42,579 nucleotides of DNA, taken from the NCBI GenBank assembly GCA_017302615.1, contig JAFLDB010000017.1:1-42579 (forward strand), written 5' to 3'. The stretch is from Sphingomonadales bacterium (GTDB lineage Bacteria > Pseudomonadota > Alphaproteobacteria > Sphingomonadales > Sphingomonadaceae). The notes under the pieces are model-generated. The model had not been told where the DNA came from. It was given only the letters and a program-made list of their open reading frames with translations, and did no database searches. Below are positions 7,670 to 16,398 of the stretch, piece after piece; position 1 is the stretch's first letter, and each line of letters opens with the position of its first letter. Both the position numbers and the translations under genes were made by a program.

Positions 7670-8334
7670 CGGCAGAACCCGCTGCTGCTCAGTTCCAGGT
7701 GCAGGTGATCGCGGTGCGCGGCGTTATAGGCCGGACCCAGCACCACGCCGAAGCGCTTGCAGGCGCTGGCGTGGATGGTCTGGAAGAAGCGGCGGACCTC
7801 TGGCGACTTGTCGTTCCAGTTGCCGGCCACGGTGATCCGGCGGCCGTCGGCCAGCACGAACCCGGATATGTCGATCGCATTGGCCGTGGCATGGGCGCTG
7901 CGGCGGCTCGATCCGGCCACGTTGCGGCAGTTGTAGCTGCCCATCGTTTCGATTCGCACGATCGGACTGCCGAGGATCTGCTGCGCCGCGCGGTCCGCGC
8001 CGAACCGTGCCCAGGCGGCAAAGGTATCGGCCAGCGGGCAGGTGACCGGGCCCAGGTTGCTAAGCGCCAGCCGGGCATCGTCGCTTTGCAGCGCGCCCAG
8101 CCGGACCGTGCCGATGGTCGAGCAGCCGGCCCCGTAATACTGATCGGGCAGGGGGGTGAAATTGGCCTTCTTGGCACCGAGATTGGCCAGACAGGCGCGG
8201 GTTTCCGGGCGCACCGCCACCGGCTGGGCCGAGCGTTTGACCGCCGCTTCGCGTTCCGGCGCGCGGCCTTGCGGCAACATGCTGCACGCGCCCAGCAGGG
8301 CCAGCAGGGGCAGGGTGAGAAGAGCCTGACGCAT
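7666..8334 (-). CDS. Extensin-like C-terminal domain lipoprotein
   Basis: A 222-aa protein with a lipoprotein signal peptide (RQALLTLPLLALLGAC, lipobox LLGAC, Cys16), so it is probably anchored in a cell-envelope membrane. The rest is the extensin_C family: paired cysteines, then SAHATANAIDISGFVLADGR and HRDHLHLELSSSGFCR. The His-x(n)-Asp and Asp-His-Leu-His arrangement resembles zinc-binding D-Ala-D-Ala peptidases of the VanY/MepA type, so a role in peptidoglycan trimming is plausible, but no activity is established for the family. It is a single gene, convergent with the Anbu operon. Confidence 0.85.
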   Translation of the reverse strand: MRQALLTLPLLALLGACSMLPQGRAPEREAAVKRSAQPVAVRPETRACLANLGAKKANFTPLPDQYYGAGCSTIGTVRLGALQSDDARLALSNLGPVTCPLADTFAAWARFGADRAAQQILGSPIVRIETMGSYNCRNVAGSSRRSAHATANAIDISGFVLADGRRITVAGNWNDKSPEVRRFFQTIHASACKRFGVVLGPAYNAAHRDHLHLELSSSGFCR

Positions 8335-8421
8335 GGTCCGATTCTGCCATTCGTTTGGTTAACGAGGGCTAGGGCAGAATGGTTAACATCGGGATAAGCA
8401 CAGTTCCCGGGGCGGTTTCGC

Positions 8422-8505
8422 TTGACTTGCGGCGGCGCGACACTACCTGCGGCTCCGGGCCACGCGGTCCCAACGCCGCGCGTGCTCTCTGCAAGGAGAG
8501 ACTAC
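8422..8505 (+). promoter_or_regulatory. serC leader RNA and promoter region
   Basis: The 5' region of serC has a TTGACT -35-like box at 8422-8427. Further on is a structured GC-rich segment that ends in CTCTC-TGCAAG-GAGAG, a hairpin that pairs the Shine-Dalgarno AAGGAG just before the ATG. Alphaproteobacteria are known to carry a conserved serC leader motif whose last stem overlaps the serC ribosome binding site, and this sequence fits that description. The exact covariance match was not tested here. Confidence 0.6.
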
Positions 8506-9633
8506 ATGACTGCACAAATGCCGGCGCGCACTCCCGCGCATCCGTTCTTTTCTTCCGGTCCCTGCGCCAAGCCGCCGGGCTATTCCCTCGACAAGCTGGC
8601 AACCGAATCGCTGGGGCGCTCGCACCGCGCCAAGATCGGCAAGACGCGTCTGCAGTATTGCATCGACCTGATGCGCGAAGTGCTGGGCCTGCCCGATACG
8701 CACCGCATCGGCATCGTCCCCGGATCCGATACCGGCGCCTTCGAAATGGCGATGTGGACCATGCTGGGCGCACGCGGCGTCACTTGTCTGGCCTGGGAAA
8801 GCTTTGGCGAAGGCTGGGTGACCGATGCAGTCAAGCAGCTCAAGCTGGAACCCAAGGTCCACCGCGCCGATTACGGCCAGCTGCCGGACCTGTCGAAAGT
8901 CGATTTTGCTGATGACGTGCTGTTTACCTGGAACGGCACCACCAGCGGCGTGCGCGTGCCCGACGGCGAATGGATCCCTGAGGACCGCGAAGGCCTGACC
9001 TTTGCCGACGCGACCAGCGCGGTGTTCGCCTATGACATTCCGTGGGACAAGATCGATGTCGCCACCTTCTCGTGGCAGAAGGTGCTGGGCGGCGAAGGCG
9101 CGCACGGCGTCCTGATCCTGGGTCCGCGCGCGGTGGAGCGGCTGGAGGAATATACCCCGGCCTGGCCGCTGCCCAAGGTGTTCCGCCTGGTTTCCAAGGG
9201 CAAGCTGGCCGAAGGCGTGTTCAAGGGCGAAACGATCAACACGCCTTCCATGCTGGCAGTCGAGGACGCGATCTTCGCGCTGGAATGGGCCAAGTCGGTC
9301 GGCGGTCTGGAAGGCCTGAAGGGGCGCTGCACCGCCAATGCCGATGCGCTGAACAAGATCGTGGCCGAACGCGAATGGCTCAGCCATCTGGCCGAGGACA
9401 AGGGCATCCGTTCCAAGACCTCGGTCTGCCTCTCGGTCGAAGGCGCGGACGCGGACTTCATCAAGGCCATGACCGGCGCGCTGGAAAAGGCCGGTGCGGC
9501 CTATGACATCGCCGGATACCGCGATGCCCCGCCGGGCCTGCGCATCTGGTGCGGTGCCACCGTCGACACCGCCGATATCGAGGCGCTCGGCCCCTGGCTC
9601 GACTGGGCCTACGCCGCCACCAAGGCTGCCTGA
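8506..9633 (+). CDS. serC: Phosphoserine aminotransferase
   Basis: A 375-aa PLP enzyme that converts 3-phosphohydroxypyruvate and glutamate to 3-phosphoserine and 2-oxoglutarate in serine synthesis. It is the alphaproteobacterial type, opening with [20 protein letters not shown] and [14 protein letters not shown]. The PLP-binding lysine is Lys192 in [15 protein letters not shown], and [16 protein letters not shown] carries substrate-pocket residues. The ATG at 8506 follows AAGGAGAG. It is upstream of serA in the same direction, and its leader probably controls both genes. Confidence 0.95.
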   Translation: MTAQMPARTPAHPFFSSGPCAKPPGYSLDKLATESLGRSHRAKIGKTRLQYCIDLMREVLGLPDTHRIGIVPGSDTGAFEMAMWTMLGARGVTCLAWESFGEGWVTDAVKQLKLEPKVHRADYGQLPDLSKVDFADDVLFTWNGTTSGVRVPDGEWIPEDREGLTFADATSAVFAYDIPWDKIDVATFSWQKVLGGEGAHGVLILGPRAVERLEEYTPAWPLPKVFRLVSKGKLAEGVFKGETINTPSMLAVEDAIFALEWAKSVGGLEGLKGRCTANADALNKIVAEREWLSHLAEDKGIRSKTSVCLSVEGADADFIKAMTGALEKAGAAYDIAGYRDAPPGLRIWCGATVDTADIEALGPWLDWAYAATKAA

Positions 9634-9652
9634 CCACCCGTTTTGTATCCGT

Positions 9653-9730
9653 CACCCCGGGCTTGACCCGGGGTCCCGCTTCCTTCCCGACACCGCCAGA
9701 AAGGCGGGACCCCGGATCAAGTCAGGGGTG
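9653..9730. repeat. Inverted-repeat element between serC and serA
   Basis: Two 27-nt arms, 9653-9679 and 9704-9730, match as reverse complements at 24 of 27 positions, with a 24-nt loop. The core CACCCC...CTTGA...CCGGGGTCCCGC is a type of intergenic hairpin commonly seen in alphaproteobacterial genomes. It lies inside the serC-serA operon, 41 bp before the serA start, and could act as a processing or attenuating hairpin. Confidence 0.8.
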
Positions 9731-9771
9731 AGGGGCAGGAAGACAGAACTTGCTCCGACTGGAGAATGCAA

Positions 9772-11355
9772 ATGACCAAACCCCGCGTACTCATTTCCGA
9801 CAAGATGGATCCCAACGCCGCCCGCATTTTCGAAGAGCGTGGCTGCGATGTCGATGTCATCACCGGTGAAACCCCGGAACAGCTGATCGCCCGGATCGGC
9901 GATTACGATGGCCTGGCCATCCGTTCCTCGACCAAGGTGACTAAGCAAGTCCTGGCCGCCGCCAAGAACCTCAAGGTCGTCGGCCGCGCCGGGATCGGGG
10001 TGGACAATGTCGATATTCCGGCCGCTTCGGCCCAGGGCGTGGTGGTGATGAACACCCCGTTCGGCAACTCGATCACCACCGCCGAACACGCCATCGCGCT
10101 GATGTTTGCCCTGGCGCGCCAGATTCCGGAAGCCAACGCCCAGACCCAGGCCGGCAAGTGGCCGAAGAACGATTTCATGGGCGTTGAAGTGACCGGCAAG
10201 ACCCTGGGCCTGATCGGCGCGGGCAACATCGGCTCGATCGTTGCCAGCCGCGCGCTCGGCCTCAAGATGAAGGTTGTCGCCTTCGATCCGTTCCTGACGC
10301 CGGAGCGCGCGCTGGAAATGGGCGTGGAGAAGGCCGATCTCGATACCCTGCTGGCCAAGGCCGATTTCATCACGCTGCACACGCCGCTGACCGACCAGAC
10401 CCGCAACATCCTCTCGGCCGAGAACATCGCCAAGTGCAAGAAGGGCGTGCGGATCATCAACTGCGCGCGCGGCGGCCTGATCGACGAAGCGGCGCTGAAG
10501 GAAGCGCTGGATTCGGGCCATGTCGCGGGCGCGGCGCTCGACGTGTTCCAGACTGAACCGGCCAAGGAATCGCCGCTGTTCGGCACCCCGAACTTCATTT
10601 GCACCCCGCACCTTGGGGCCTCGACCACCGAAGCCCAGGTCAACGTGGCGCTGCAGGTGGCTGAACAGATGGCCGAATACCTGGTCACCGGCGGCGTCAC
10701 CAACGCGCTCAACGTGCCCTCGCTCTCGGCCGAGGAGGCGCCGAAGCTGAAGCCCTACATGGCGCTGGCCGAACAGCTCGGCAGCCTGGTCGGCCAGCTG
10801 ACCACCGGCTCGATCCCGCGGATTTCGATCCATGCCGAAGGCGCGGCGGCAGAGCTGAACATCAAGCCGATCGTCGCGGCCGTGCTGTGCGGGTTCCTGC
10901 GGGTCCAGTCGGCCACGGTCAACATGGTCAACGCCCCGTTCCTGGCCAAGGAGCGCGGGATCGAGGTGCGCGAAGTGCGGACCGAGAAGGAAGGCGATTA
11001 CCACACCCTGATCCGCGTCTCGGTGAAGACCGACGCGGGCGAGCGGTCGGTGGCCGGCACGCTGTTCTCCAACCGCGAACCGCGCCTGGTCGAACTGTTC
11101 GGCATCAAGGTGGAAGCGGAACTCGCCGGCCCGATGATGTACATCGTCAACGAGGACGCCCCCGGCTTCATCGGCCGGATCGGCACCCTGCTGGGCGAAG
11201 CCGGCACCAACATCGGCACCTTCAACCTTGGCCGCCGTGAAGCGGGCGGGGAAGCGGTGCTGCTGCTCTCGCTCGACAGCAAGCTGCCGGCCGAAGTGCT
11301 GGAACAGGCCAAGTCGCTGCCCGGCGTGAAGCGGGCGATGGCTCTGGCGTTCTGA
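9772..11355 (+). CDS. serA: D-3-phosphoglycerate dehydrogenase
   Basis: A 527-aa enzyme oxidising 3-phosphoglycerate to 3-phosphohydroxypyruvate with NAD, the first step of serine synthesis. The Rossmann motif GAGNIG is at 149-154. The catalytic triad of 2-hydroxyacid dehydrogenases is Arg233 (NCARGGLIDEA), Glu262 (DVFQTEP) and His280 (TPHLGAST). An intervening domain and a C-terminal ACT domain (MYIVNEDAPGFIGRIGTLLG) make this the long form, in which serine feedback is usual. The ATG at 9772 has GGAG 7 nt upstream; an ATG at 9766 has only 1-nt spacing and is unlikely. Confidence 0.95.
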   Translation: MTKPRVLISDKMDPNAARIFEERGCDVDVITGETPEQLIARIGDYDGLAIRSSTKVTKQVLAAAKNLKVVGRAGIGVDNVDIPAASAQGVVVMNTPFGNSITTAEHAIALMFALARQIPEANAQTQAGKWPKNDFMGVEVTGKTLGLIGAGNIGSIVASRALGLKMKVVAFDPFLTPERALEMGVEKADLDTLLAKADFITLHTPLTDQTRNILSAENIAKCKKGVRIINCARGGLIDEAALKEALDSGHVAGAALDVFQTEPAKESPLFGTPNFICTPHLGASTTEAQVNVALQVAEQMAEYLVTGGVTNALNVPSLSAEEAPKLKPYMALAEQLGSLVGQLTTGSIPRISIHAEGAAAELNIKPIVAAVLCGFLRVQSATVNMVNAPFLAKERGIEVREVRTEKEGDYHTLIRVSVKTDAGERSVAGTLFSNREPRLVELFGIKVEAELAGPMMYIVNEDAPGFIGRIGTLLGEAGTNIGTFNLGRREAGGEAVLLLSLDSKLPAEVLEQAKSLPGVKRAMALAF

Positions 11356-11369
11356 TAACCGTCTGATCC

Positions 11370-11407
11370 GGGTTCCGGTCTCGGGCCTATCGCTCCTGAC
11401 CGGACCC
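11370..11407 (+). terminator. Inverted repeat after serA
   Basis: GGGTTCCGGTC (11370-11380) pairs with GACCGGACCC (11398-11407) with one bulged T and a 17-nt loop, 15 bp after the serA stop codon. There is no T-run, so it would be a weak intrinsic terminator or an RNA 3'-end stabilising hairpin. Confidence 0.35.
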
Positions 11408-11503
11408 GTGATCACGCGTTCGCCCCGGCGAAAATCGGCTGGACAACGGGCCGCGTTGCATGGGACTCCAGCGCTGGGTGAAACCGGCGGTGAAGGGGGA
11501 ATC

Positions 11504-12151
11504 ATGACCGGCAGAATTGCAGCTCAGCTTTGCGCGATTGCCTTTGCCGCCTTGCCGGTAACCGCTGCCTTGGCCAGCGATGGCGAGGGCATGCTGGCTT
11601 TCAGTAAGGGCGACTATGCCGCTTCCGCCATCGCCTTTGCCAGCGAGTGCGAGCAGGGCGTGGTGAAGAGCTGCAGCTACCTCGGATTGCAGCATGAGCT
11701 TGGCAAAGGGGTGCCGCCCGATGCAGGCCGCGCGGCCCAGCTCTATGAACAGGCCTGCGCCGGCGGCGATGCCATGGCCTGTGCCGGCCTGGGCACGCTG
11801 CTCGAAGAAGGCCGGGGCCTCGCCCCCGACATCGAGCGCGCGGCGGTGCTTTACCAGAAGGGCTGTGAGGGCGGTTTTGCCTTCGCCTGCGGCGCGCTCG
11901 GGCTGCTGTACGGCAAGGGTCAGGGCGTGCCGGAAGACTGGACGCGCGCTGCCGCACTGTTCCAGCGCGCCTGCGATGGCGGCATTGCCTCAAGCTGCGT
12001 CAACGCGGCGGTTTCCTATGAAAACGGCTGGGGCGTGCCGAAAAGCCGGGCCAAGGCGCTGACCGCCTATCGCCGGGCGGTCAAGCTGGACCCGGATTCC
12101 ACCGCCGCAGCCACTGCCCGGGCCGGGATTGAAGACCTTGGCGGAAAATAG
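11504..12151 (+). CDS. Secreted Sel1-like repeat protein, cysteine-rich
   Basis: A 215-aa protein with a signal peptide (residues 1-24, ending LAS) and four Sel1-like repeats of about 36 residues. Each repeat has a Cys-x(7)-Cys pair: CEQGVVKSC, CAGGDAMAC, CEGGFAFAC and CDGGIASSC. This disulfide-bearing pattern is the one seen in the Helicobacter cysteine-rich (Hcp) branch of the family, which fits an extracytoplasmic location. Such solenoids bind other proteins. The ATG at 11504 is preceded by AAGGGGG and opens directly into the signal peptide; no partner is evident nearby. Confidence 0.85.
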   Translation: MTGRIAAQLCAIAFAALPVTAALASDGEGMLAFSKGDYAASAIAFASECEQGVVKSCSYLGLQHELGKGVPPDAGRAAQLYEQACAGGDAMACAGLGTLLEEGRGLAPDIERAAVLYQKGCEGGFAFACGALGLLYGKGQGVPEDWTRAAALFQRACDGGIASSCVNAAVSYENGWGVPKSRAKALTAYRRAVKLDPDSTAAATARAGIEDLGGK

Positions 12152-12201
12152 GCGGCAAACTTTGCTCGACTAAGCTTGCCGGGCTTGGCTAAAGGCCCGC
12201 C

Positions 12202-13311
12202 ATGGACTCCGATCGCGATCTGCTCCCCGAAGGCCTTGAAGACCGGCTGCCCGCCGCCGCCGCCGCCGCTGCGCGGGTGACGCGGGCGGTGATCGATGTG
12301 CTGGACGGTCATGGCTATGACCGGGTGCAGCCGCCGACCATCGAGTTCGAAAAGTCGATGGCGAGCCGCATGGCCGGCGTTCAGCCGCGCCGGATGTTCC
12401 GGTTTGTCGATCCGGCGTCCTTGCGCACCCTGGCGCTGCGCAGCGACATTACCGTGCAGGTCGGCCGGATTGCCGCAACCGCGCTGGCCGAACGGGCCCG
12501 CCCGCTGCGGCTGTGCTATGCGGGGCAGGTCGTGACCATCAAGGGCGACGGGCTCGATCCCACCCGCGAGCGGCTGCAGCTGGGCGCGGAGCTGATCGGT
12601 TCGGACAGCGTCGCCGCTGCCGGAGAGATCGTTGCCGCCGCAATCGAGGCGCTCAGCGCCGCCGGTGCGACCGGGCTGTCGGTCGATTTCACGCTGCCCG
12701 ACCTGGTCGATACCCTTGCCGCCAGTGCCCTGCCGCTGGATCCAGGCCGGATCGAGGCGGTGCGGCGCGAACTGGACGCCAAGGACGCCGGGGGCCTAGT
12801 CGAAGCCGGGGGCGAGGCCTATCTGCCGCTGCTGGCGGCTATCGGTCCGTTCGATGCCGCGATCGAGCGGCTGGCAGCATTCGACGCGGGCGGGGTGCTT
12901 GCCTCGCGGATCGCCGCGCTGCGCGAAGTGGCGGCGCGGCTGGCGGGCAAGGCGCGGCTGACGCTGGATCCCAGCGAACGCCATGGCTTTGAGTACCAGT
13001 CATGGTTCGGCTTCACGATCTATGCCGATGGCCTGTCCGGCGCGCTCGGCCGGGGCGGTTCCTACCGGATCCTCGGGCTGGATGAACCGGCGATCGGCTT
13101 CTCGCTCTATCCCGATGCGCTGATCGACGCGCTCGCCGCGCGTGAAGCCGCCCGCGACACGCTGTTCCTGCCGCTCGGCCACGATCCGCAGATTGCCGAA
13201 CGCCTGCGCGCGATCGGCTGGCGCACCGTTGCTGCGATTTGCGACGCTTGCGAACCGGTGGCGCTGGGCTGCACCCACCGGCTGGAAGCCGGCGAGGCCG
13301 TGCCGGTCTAG
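12202..13311 (+). CDS. hisZ: ATP phosphoribosyltransferase regulatory subunit HisZ
   Basis: A 369-aa class II aminoacyl-tRNA-synthetase-like protein without a tRNA-binding domain. It opens LLPEGLEDRLPAAAAAAARV and keeps class II motif 2 (PLRLCYAGQVVTIK) and the LGAELIGSD helix. HisZ partners the short form of HisG in the first step of histidine synthesis and confers histidine feedback; hisG itself is not in the window. The C-terminal part is poorly conserved, as is usual for HisZ. It lies upstream of purA, interrupted by a convergent hydrolase gene, and its stop codon overlaps that gene's stop by 4 nt. A HisRS identity is unlikely given the length and missing motif 3 and anticodon domain. Confidence 0.88.
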   Translation: MDSDRDLLPEGLEDRLPAAAAAAARVTRAVIDVLDGHGYDRVQPPTIEFEKSMASRMAGVQPRRMFRFVDPASLRTLALRSDITVQVGRIAATALAERARPLRLCYAGQVVTIKGDGLDPTRERLQLGAELIGSDSVAAAGEIVAAAIEALSAAGATGLSVDFTLPDLVDTLAASALPLDPGRIEAVRRELDAKDAGGLVEAGGEAYLPLLAAIGPFDAAIERLAAFDAGGVLASRIAALREVAARLAGKARLTLDPSERHGFEYQSWFGFTIYADGLSGALGRGGSYRILGLDEPAIGFSLYPDALIDALAAREAARDTLFLPLGHDPQIAERLRAIGWRTVAAICDACEPVALGCTHRLEAGEAVPV

Positions 13312-14225
13312 CTGCCGAAGATCTTCTTCAGCCAGGCATCGACCACCGGGGTCGCGGCATAGGCCGGGTTGCCCAGCTGGCGGTTGATTTCGGCGTGGCC
13401 TTTCAGCCCGCGTCCCTCAAACTCCTGCCGTTCGGCCCGGGTTCCGCCCCTGCGCAGCGCTTCCTGCAAGGACTTGGACTGGGCCACCCCGTCCTGCCGC
13501 TGGACGTGGATGATCAGGAAGGCCGGGGCATTGGGCGATGCCGCGTGCAGCGTCGGCGATAGCGCACGCTGGCGGGCGGGGTCGGTGCCGAAGGCCTGGA
13601 CATAGGTCTCGGCCATGAACTTGCCGCCCTCGCTCATCTGGCGGGGCACGTCATAGGCGGCGCCGTCGATCGGGATCACCCCGTCGATCGCCGTGAAGGA
13701 CAGGCCCGCACCGCGCAAGTACTGCTCATCTGTGCCGACCAGCGCCACCAGGTGCGCCCCAGCGCTGTGGCCCATCAGCACGATCCGGGTCGGATCGAAG
13801 CCCAGCCGGGCGGCATTGTCGATCAGATAGCGCACCGCCGCGGCCACGTCCGCGCCCTGCTGTTCCACCGTGGCTTCCGGCACCAGGCGGTAATTGATCG
13901 AGGCATAGGCATAGCCGCTGGCGGTGTAGTGCGGGGCCTTCCAGTTGCCGTCGGCATTGTCCTTGCTGCCGCGCTTCCAGCCGCCGCCGTGGACGAAGAT
14001 GATCAGCGGCGCCCGGCGGTTGCCATTGGCCGGGGGATAGAAGTCCAGTTCCTGCAGACGGTGCTGGCCATAGGCCATGGTCTGCTTCGGCGTCGGCTGG
14101 GGCGCGGATACATCGGGGCCGGCCCCGCCCAGCCGGTCGCGCAGGCGGCCGCCCGGGCGGGCATCGGCCATGGATCCGGCCAGCATGGCCCCGGCGGCAA
14201 GAGTCAGGATCAGCGTTCTTTTCAT
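13308..14225 (-). CDS. Secreted alpha/beta hydrolase (esterase-like)
   Basis: A 305-aa protein with a signal peptide ([21 protein letters not shown]) and an alpha/beta-hydrolase fold of the BD-FAE/HSL-like kind. The oxyanion motif HGGGWKRGS is present, and the nucleophile is the Ser of GHSAGAH. Later Asp and His ([11 protein letters not shown]) complete the likely triad. Two adjacent ATG codons are possible; the second (14225) has better spacing to GGGAG and is used here. It is inserted on the opposite strand between hisZ and purA. The substrate is unknown; ester or carbamate bonds are typical for relatives. Confidence 0.85.
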   Translation of the reverse strand: MKRTLILTLAAGAMLAGSMADARPGGRLRDRLGGAGPDVSAPQPTPKQTMAYGQHRLQELDFYPPANGNRRAPLIIFVHGGGWKRGSKDNADGNWKAPHYTASGYAYASINYRLVPEATVEQQGADVAAAVRYLIDNAARLGFDPTRIVLMGHSAGAHLVALVGTDEQYLRGAGLSFTAIDGVIPIDGAAYDVPRQMSEGGKFMAETYVQAFGTDPARQRALSPTLHAASPNAPAFLIIHVQRQDGVAQSKSLQEALRRGGTRAERQEFEGRGLKGHAEINRQLGNPAYAATPVVDAWLKKIFGS

Positions 14226-14310
14226 CATGTTGCTCCCTTTGCCCCGCAGAATATTGCCAGAGCCTTGCTGCTCCAGCCGCAAATTGTCGCAGCTTGTCGC
14301 AGACCCCGCC

Positions 14311-14339
14311 TTGACTCGGCCCGGCCCGGCACCCTAGGG
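14311..14339 (+). promoter_or_regulatory. Candidate purA promoter
   Basis: TTGACT (14311-14316) and CTAGGG (14334-14339) are separated by 17 bp, about 105 bp upstream of the purA start. Just upstream is a direct repeat, TTGTCGCAG at 14284-14292 and again at 14294-14302, which could be a regulator site. No experiment supports either assignment. Confidence 0.35.
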
Positions 14340-14444
14340 GCCGCACCGCACAGCGGGCCGATTGTCGGCCCACCGGTCCATCCCTCGCGCCGAGTCCTGT
14401 CGAAGGGCGCTTGCGGATCACCTGGCAGGGGCGGGACTCTATCC

Positions 14445-15734
14445 ATGGCAAACGTAACCGTGATTGGCGCCCAGTGGGGCGATGAGGGCAAGGGCAAGAT
14501 TGTCGACTGGCTGGCCAGCCGGGCCGATGCCGTCGTGCGGTTCCAGGGCGGCCACAATGCCGGCCATACGCTGGTGGTGGGCGATCAGGTCTACAAGCTT
14601 TCGCTGCTCCCTTCGGGCATTGTCACCGGCACGCTGTCGATCATCGGCAACGGCGTGGTGCTCGATCCCTGGCACCTCAAGGCGGAGATCGAGAAGCTGG
14701 AAGGGCAGGGCGTTGTCATCAATACCGACAACTTCGCCATTGCCGACAATTGCCCGCTGATCCTGCCGCTGCACCGCGATCTCGATGGCCTGCGCGAGGC
14801 CGCTGCCGGATCGGGCAAGATCGGCACCACCGGACGCGGCATCGGCCCTGCCTATGAAGACAAGGTCGGCCGCCGCGCGATCCGGGTCTGCGATCTGGCC
14901 CACCTCGATGCGCTGGACAGCCAGCTCGACCGCCTTTGCGCGCACCACGATGCGCTGCGCGCCGGGTTCGGCCAGCCGCCGGTGGACCGCGCCGCGCTGC
15001 TGGCAGAACTGAAGGAAATCGCCCCCTTTGTGCTGCAATACGCCCAGCCGGTGTGGAAGCGGCTCAACACGGTGCGCAAGGCCGGGGCGCGGATCCTGTT
15101 CGAAGGCGCGCAGGGCGTGCTGCTCGATGTCGATCACGGGACCTATCCCTTCGTCACCAGTTCCAACACGGTCAGCGGCACCGCCGCCAGCGGTTCGGGC
15201 CTTGGCCCGTCCAGCACCGGGTTCGTGCTGGGCATCGTCAAGGCCTATACCACCCGCGTCGGCTCCGGCCCGTTCCCGACCGAACTGGAAGACGCCACCG
15301 GCCAGCGGCTGGGTGAGCGTGGCCACGAATTCGGCACCGTCACCGGCCGCAAGCGCCGCTGCGGCTGGTTCGATGCCGTGCTGGTGCGCCAGTCCTGCGC
15401 CATTTCCGGCGTCACCGGCATCGCCCTGACCAAGCTCGATGTGCTCGACGGGTTCGAAACGGTGAAGATCTGCACCGGCTATCGCCTGAACGGCAAGGTG
15501 CTGGACTATTACCCGGCCCACGCCGCCGATCAGGCCGCGGTCGAGCCGATTTACGAGGAAATGGAAGGCTGGAGCGGCACCACCGCCGGAGCGCGCAGTT
15601 GGGCCGATCTGCCCGCCCAGGCGATCAAGTATATCCAGCGCGTGCAGGAACTGATCGAAACTCCGGTGGCGCTGGTTTCGACCAGCCCGGAACGCGAAGA
15701 CACGATCCTGGTGCGCGATCCCTTCGTGGATTGA
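14445..15734 (+). CDS. purA: Adenylosuccinate synthetase
   Basis: A 429-aa cytoplasmic GTPase-like enzyme joining IMP and aspartate to adenylosuccinate, the first committed step to AMP. The start [18 protein letters not shown] contains the family P-loop-like motif (residues 12-18) with catalytic Asp13, and His41 follows in NAGHT. Downstream motifs [33 protein letters not shown] and [10 protein letters not shown] are all intact. Length is normal. It has its own upstream region of about 220 bp because hisZ is separated from it by a reverse-strand gene. Confidence 0.97.
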   Translation: MANVTVIGAQWGDEGKGKIVDWLASRADAVVRFQGGHNAGHTLVVGDQVYKLSLLPSGIVTGTLSIIGNGVVLDPWHLKAEIEKLEGQGVVINTDNFAIADNCPLILPLHRDLDGLREAAAGSGKIGTTGRGIGPAYEDKVGRRAIRVCDLAHLDALDSQLDRLCAHHDALRAGFGQPPVDRAALLAELKEIAPFVLQYAQPVWKRLNTVRKAGARILFEGAQGVLLDVDHGTYPFVTSSNTVSGTAASGSGLGPSSTGFVLGIVKAYTTRVGSGPFPTELEDATGQRLGERGHEFGTVTGRKRRCGWFDAVLVRQSCAISGVTGIALTKLDVLDGFETVKICTGYRLNGKVLDYYPAHAADQAAVEPIYEEMEGWSGTTAGARSWADLPAQAIKYIQRVQELIETPVALVSTSPEREDTILVRDPFVD

Positions 15735-15760
15735 TGCACCGGGACTGCACTAAAAACTGA

Positions 15761-15787
15761 CCGCGCGCAGGCTTTGCGGCCGCGCGG
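15761..15787 (+). terminator. Inverted repeat after purA
   Basis: CCGCGCG (15761-15767) and CGCGCGG (15781-15787) form a 7-bp GC stem with a 13-nt loop, 26 bp after the purA stop. No T-tract follows, so termination would be weak or Rho-assisted. Confidence 0.3.
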
Positions 15788-15802
15788 CAATCGGGCAGAA
15801 GC

Positions 15803-15825
15803 GGGTCCGGACAATTGCCGGACCC
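15803..15825 (+). promoter_or_regulatory. Hairpin in the leader of the L,D-transpeptidase gene
   Basis: GGGTCCGG (15803-15810) and CCGGACCC (15818-15825) form a perfect 8-bp stem around ACAATTG, ending 7 nt before the ATG at 15833. The stem covers the ribosome binding region, and no clear Shine-Dalgarno is present, so it may limit translation. Confidence 0.45.
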
Positions 15826-15832
15826 CGTACCC

Positions 15833-16327
15833 ATGCTGCTGCGCGCCTCTGCCCTTCTTGCGATCCTCGCCTTCGCCGGATCGGCCGCGCCCGCGCCGCT
15901 GGCCTATCCTGAAGTGGACCGCATCCTGGTGGAAAAGGCGGCGCGGACCATGACGCTCTACGGCATCGATGGCTCGGTCCATACCATCCGCGGCATCCAG
16001 CTGGGCGATGCGCCGGTCGGTCCCAAGCAGTTCGAAGGGGATGAAAAGACCCCGGAAGGCCATTTCACCATCGACTATGGCAACCCGGACAGCGCCTATC
16101 ACCTCTCGCTTCACATCGATTATCCGCGCGCCGAACATGTCGCCTATGCCAATGCGCAGGGCCGCAGCGCCGGGGGCATGATCATGATCCATGGCCAGCC
16201 GAACAGCCTGCCCTTGGGGCGCGTGCCGGGTGACTGGACCGACGGCTGCATCGCCGTCTCCAATGCGGAGATCGAGGCCCTGTGGGAGGCCGTGCCGAAC
16301 GGGACGCCGATCGAGATCCGGCCCTGA
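15833..16327 (+). CDS. L,D-transpeptidase-family protein (YkuD, YafK-like)
   Basis: A 164-aa protein with an N-terminal signal peptide (LLRASALLAILAFAGSAAPA) and one YkuD domain. The catalytic region is IMIHGQPNSLP followed by DWTDGCIAVSN, where Cys is the nucleophile and His lies about 20 residues before it. Such enzymes form 3-3 cross-links in peptidoglycan or attach and release lipoproteins in the periplasm. The GCIAV form is that of the YafK-type subgroup, some members of which are amidases rather than transpeptidases. ATG 15833 is used; a TTG at 15815 would add six residues and lies in the hairpin loop. Confidence 0.85.
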   Translation: MLLRASALLAILAFAGSAAPAPLAYPEVDRILVEKAARTMTLYGIDGSVHTIRGIQLGDAPVGPKQFEGDEKTPEGHFTIDYGNPDSAYHLSLHIDYPRAEHVAYANAQGRSAGGMIMIHGQPNSLPLGRVPGDWTDGCIAVSNAEIEALWEAVPNGTPIEIRP

Positions 16328-16398
16328 CCGCACCATCTTGCAGGGTGCGGCGGCTTGCGGCACATTTTCCCGGCAGACAGCAAGGCGAAGGGTTTTTC

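Noticed and set aside
12202..13311. Histidyl-tRNA synthetase
   Set aside because: The protein is too short, lacks the anticodon-binding domain and class II motif 3, and lies beside purA as hisZ does.
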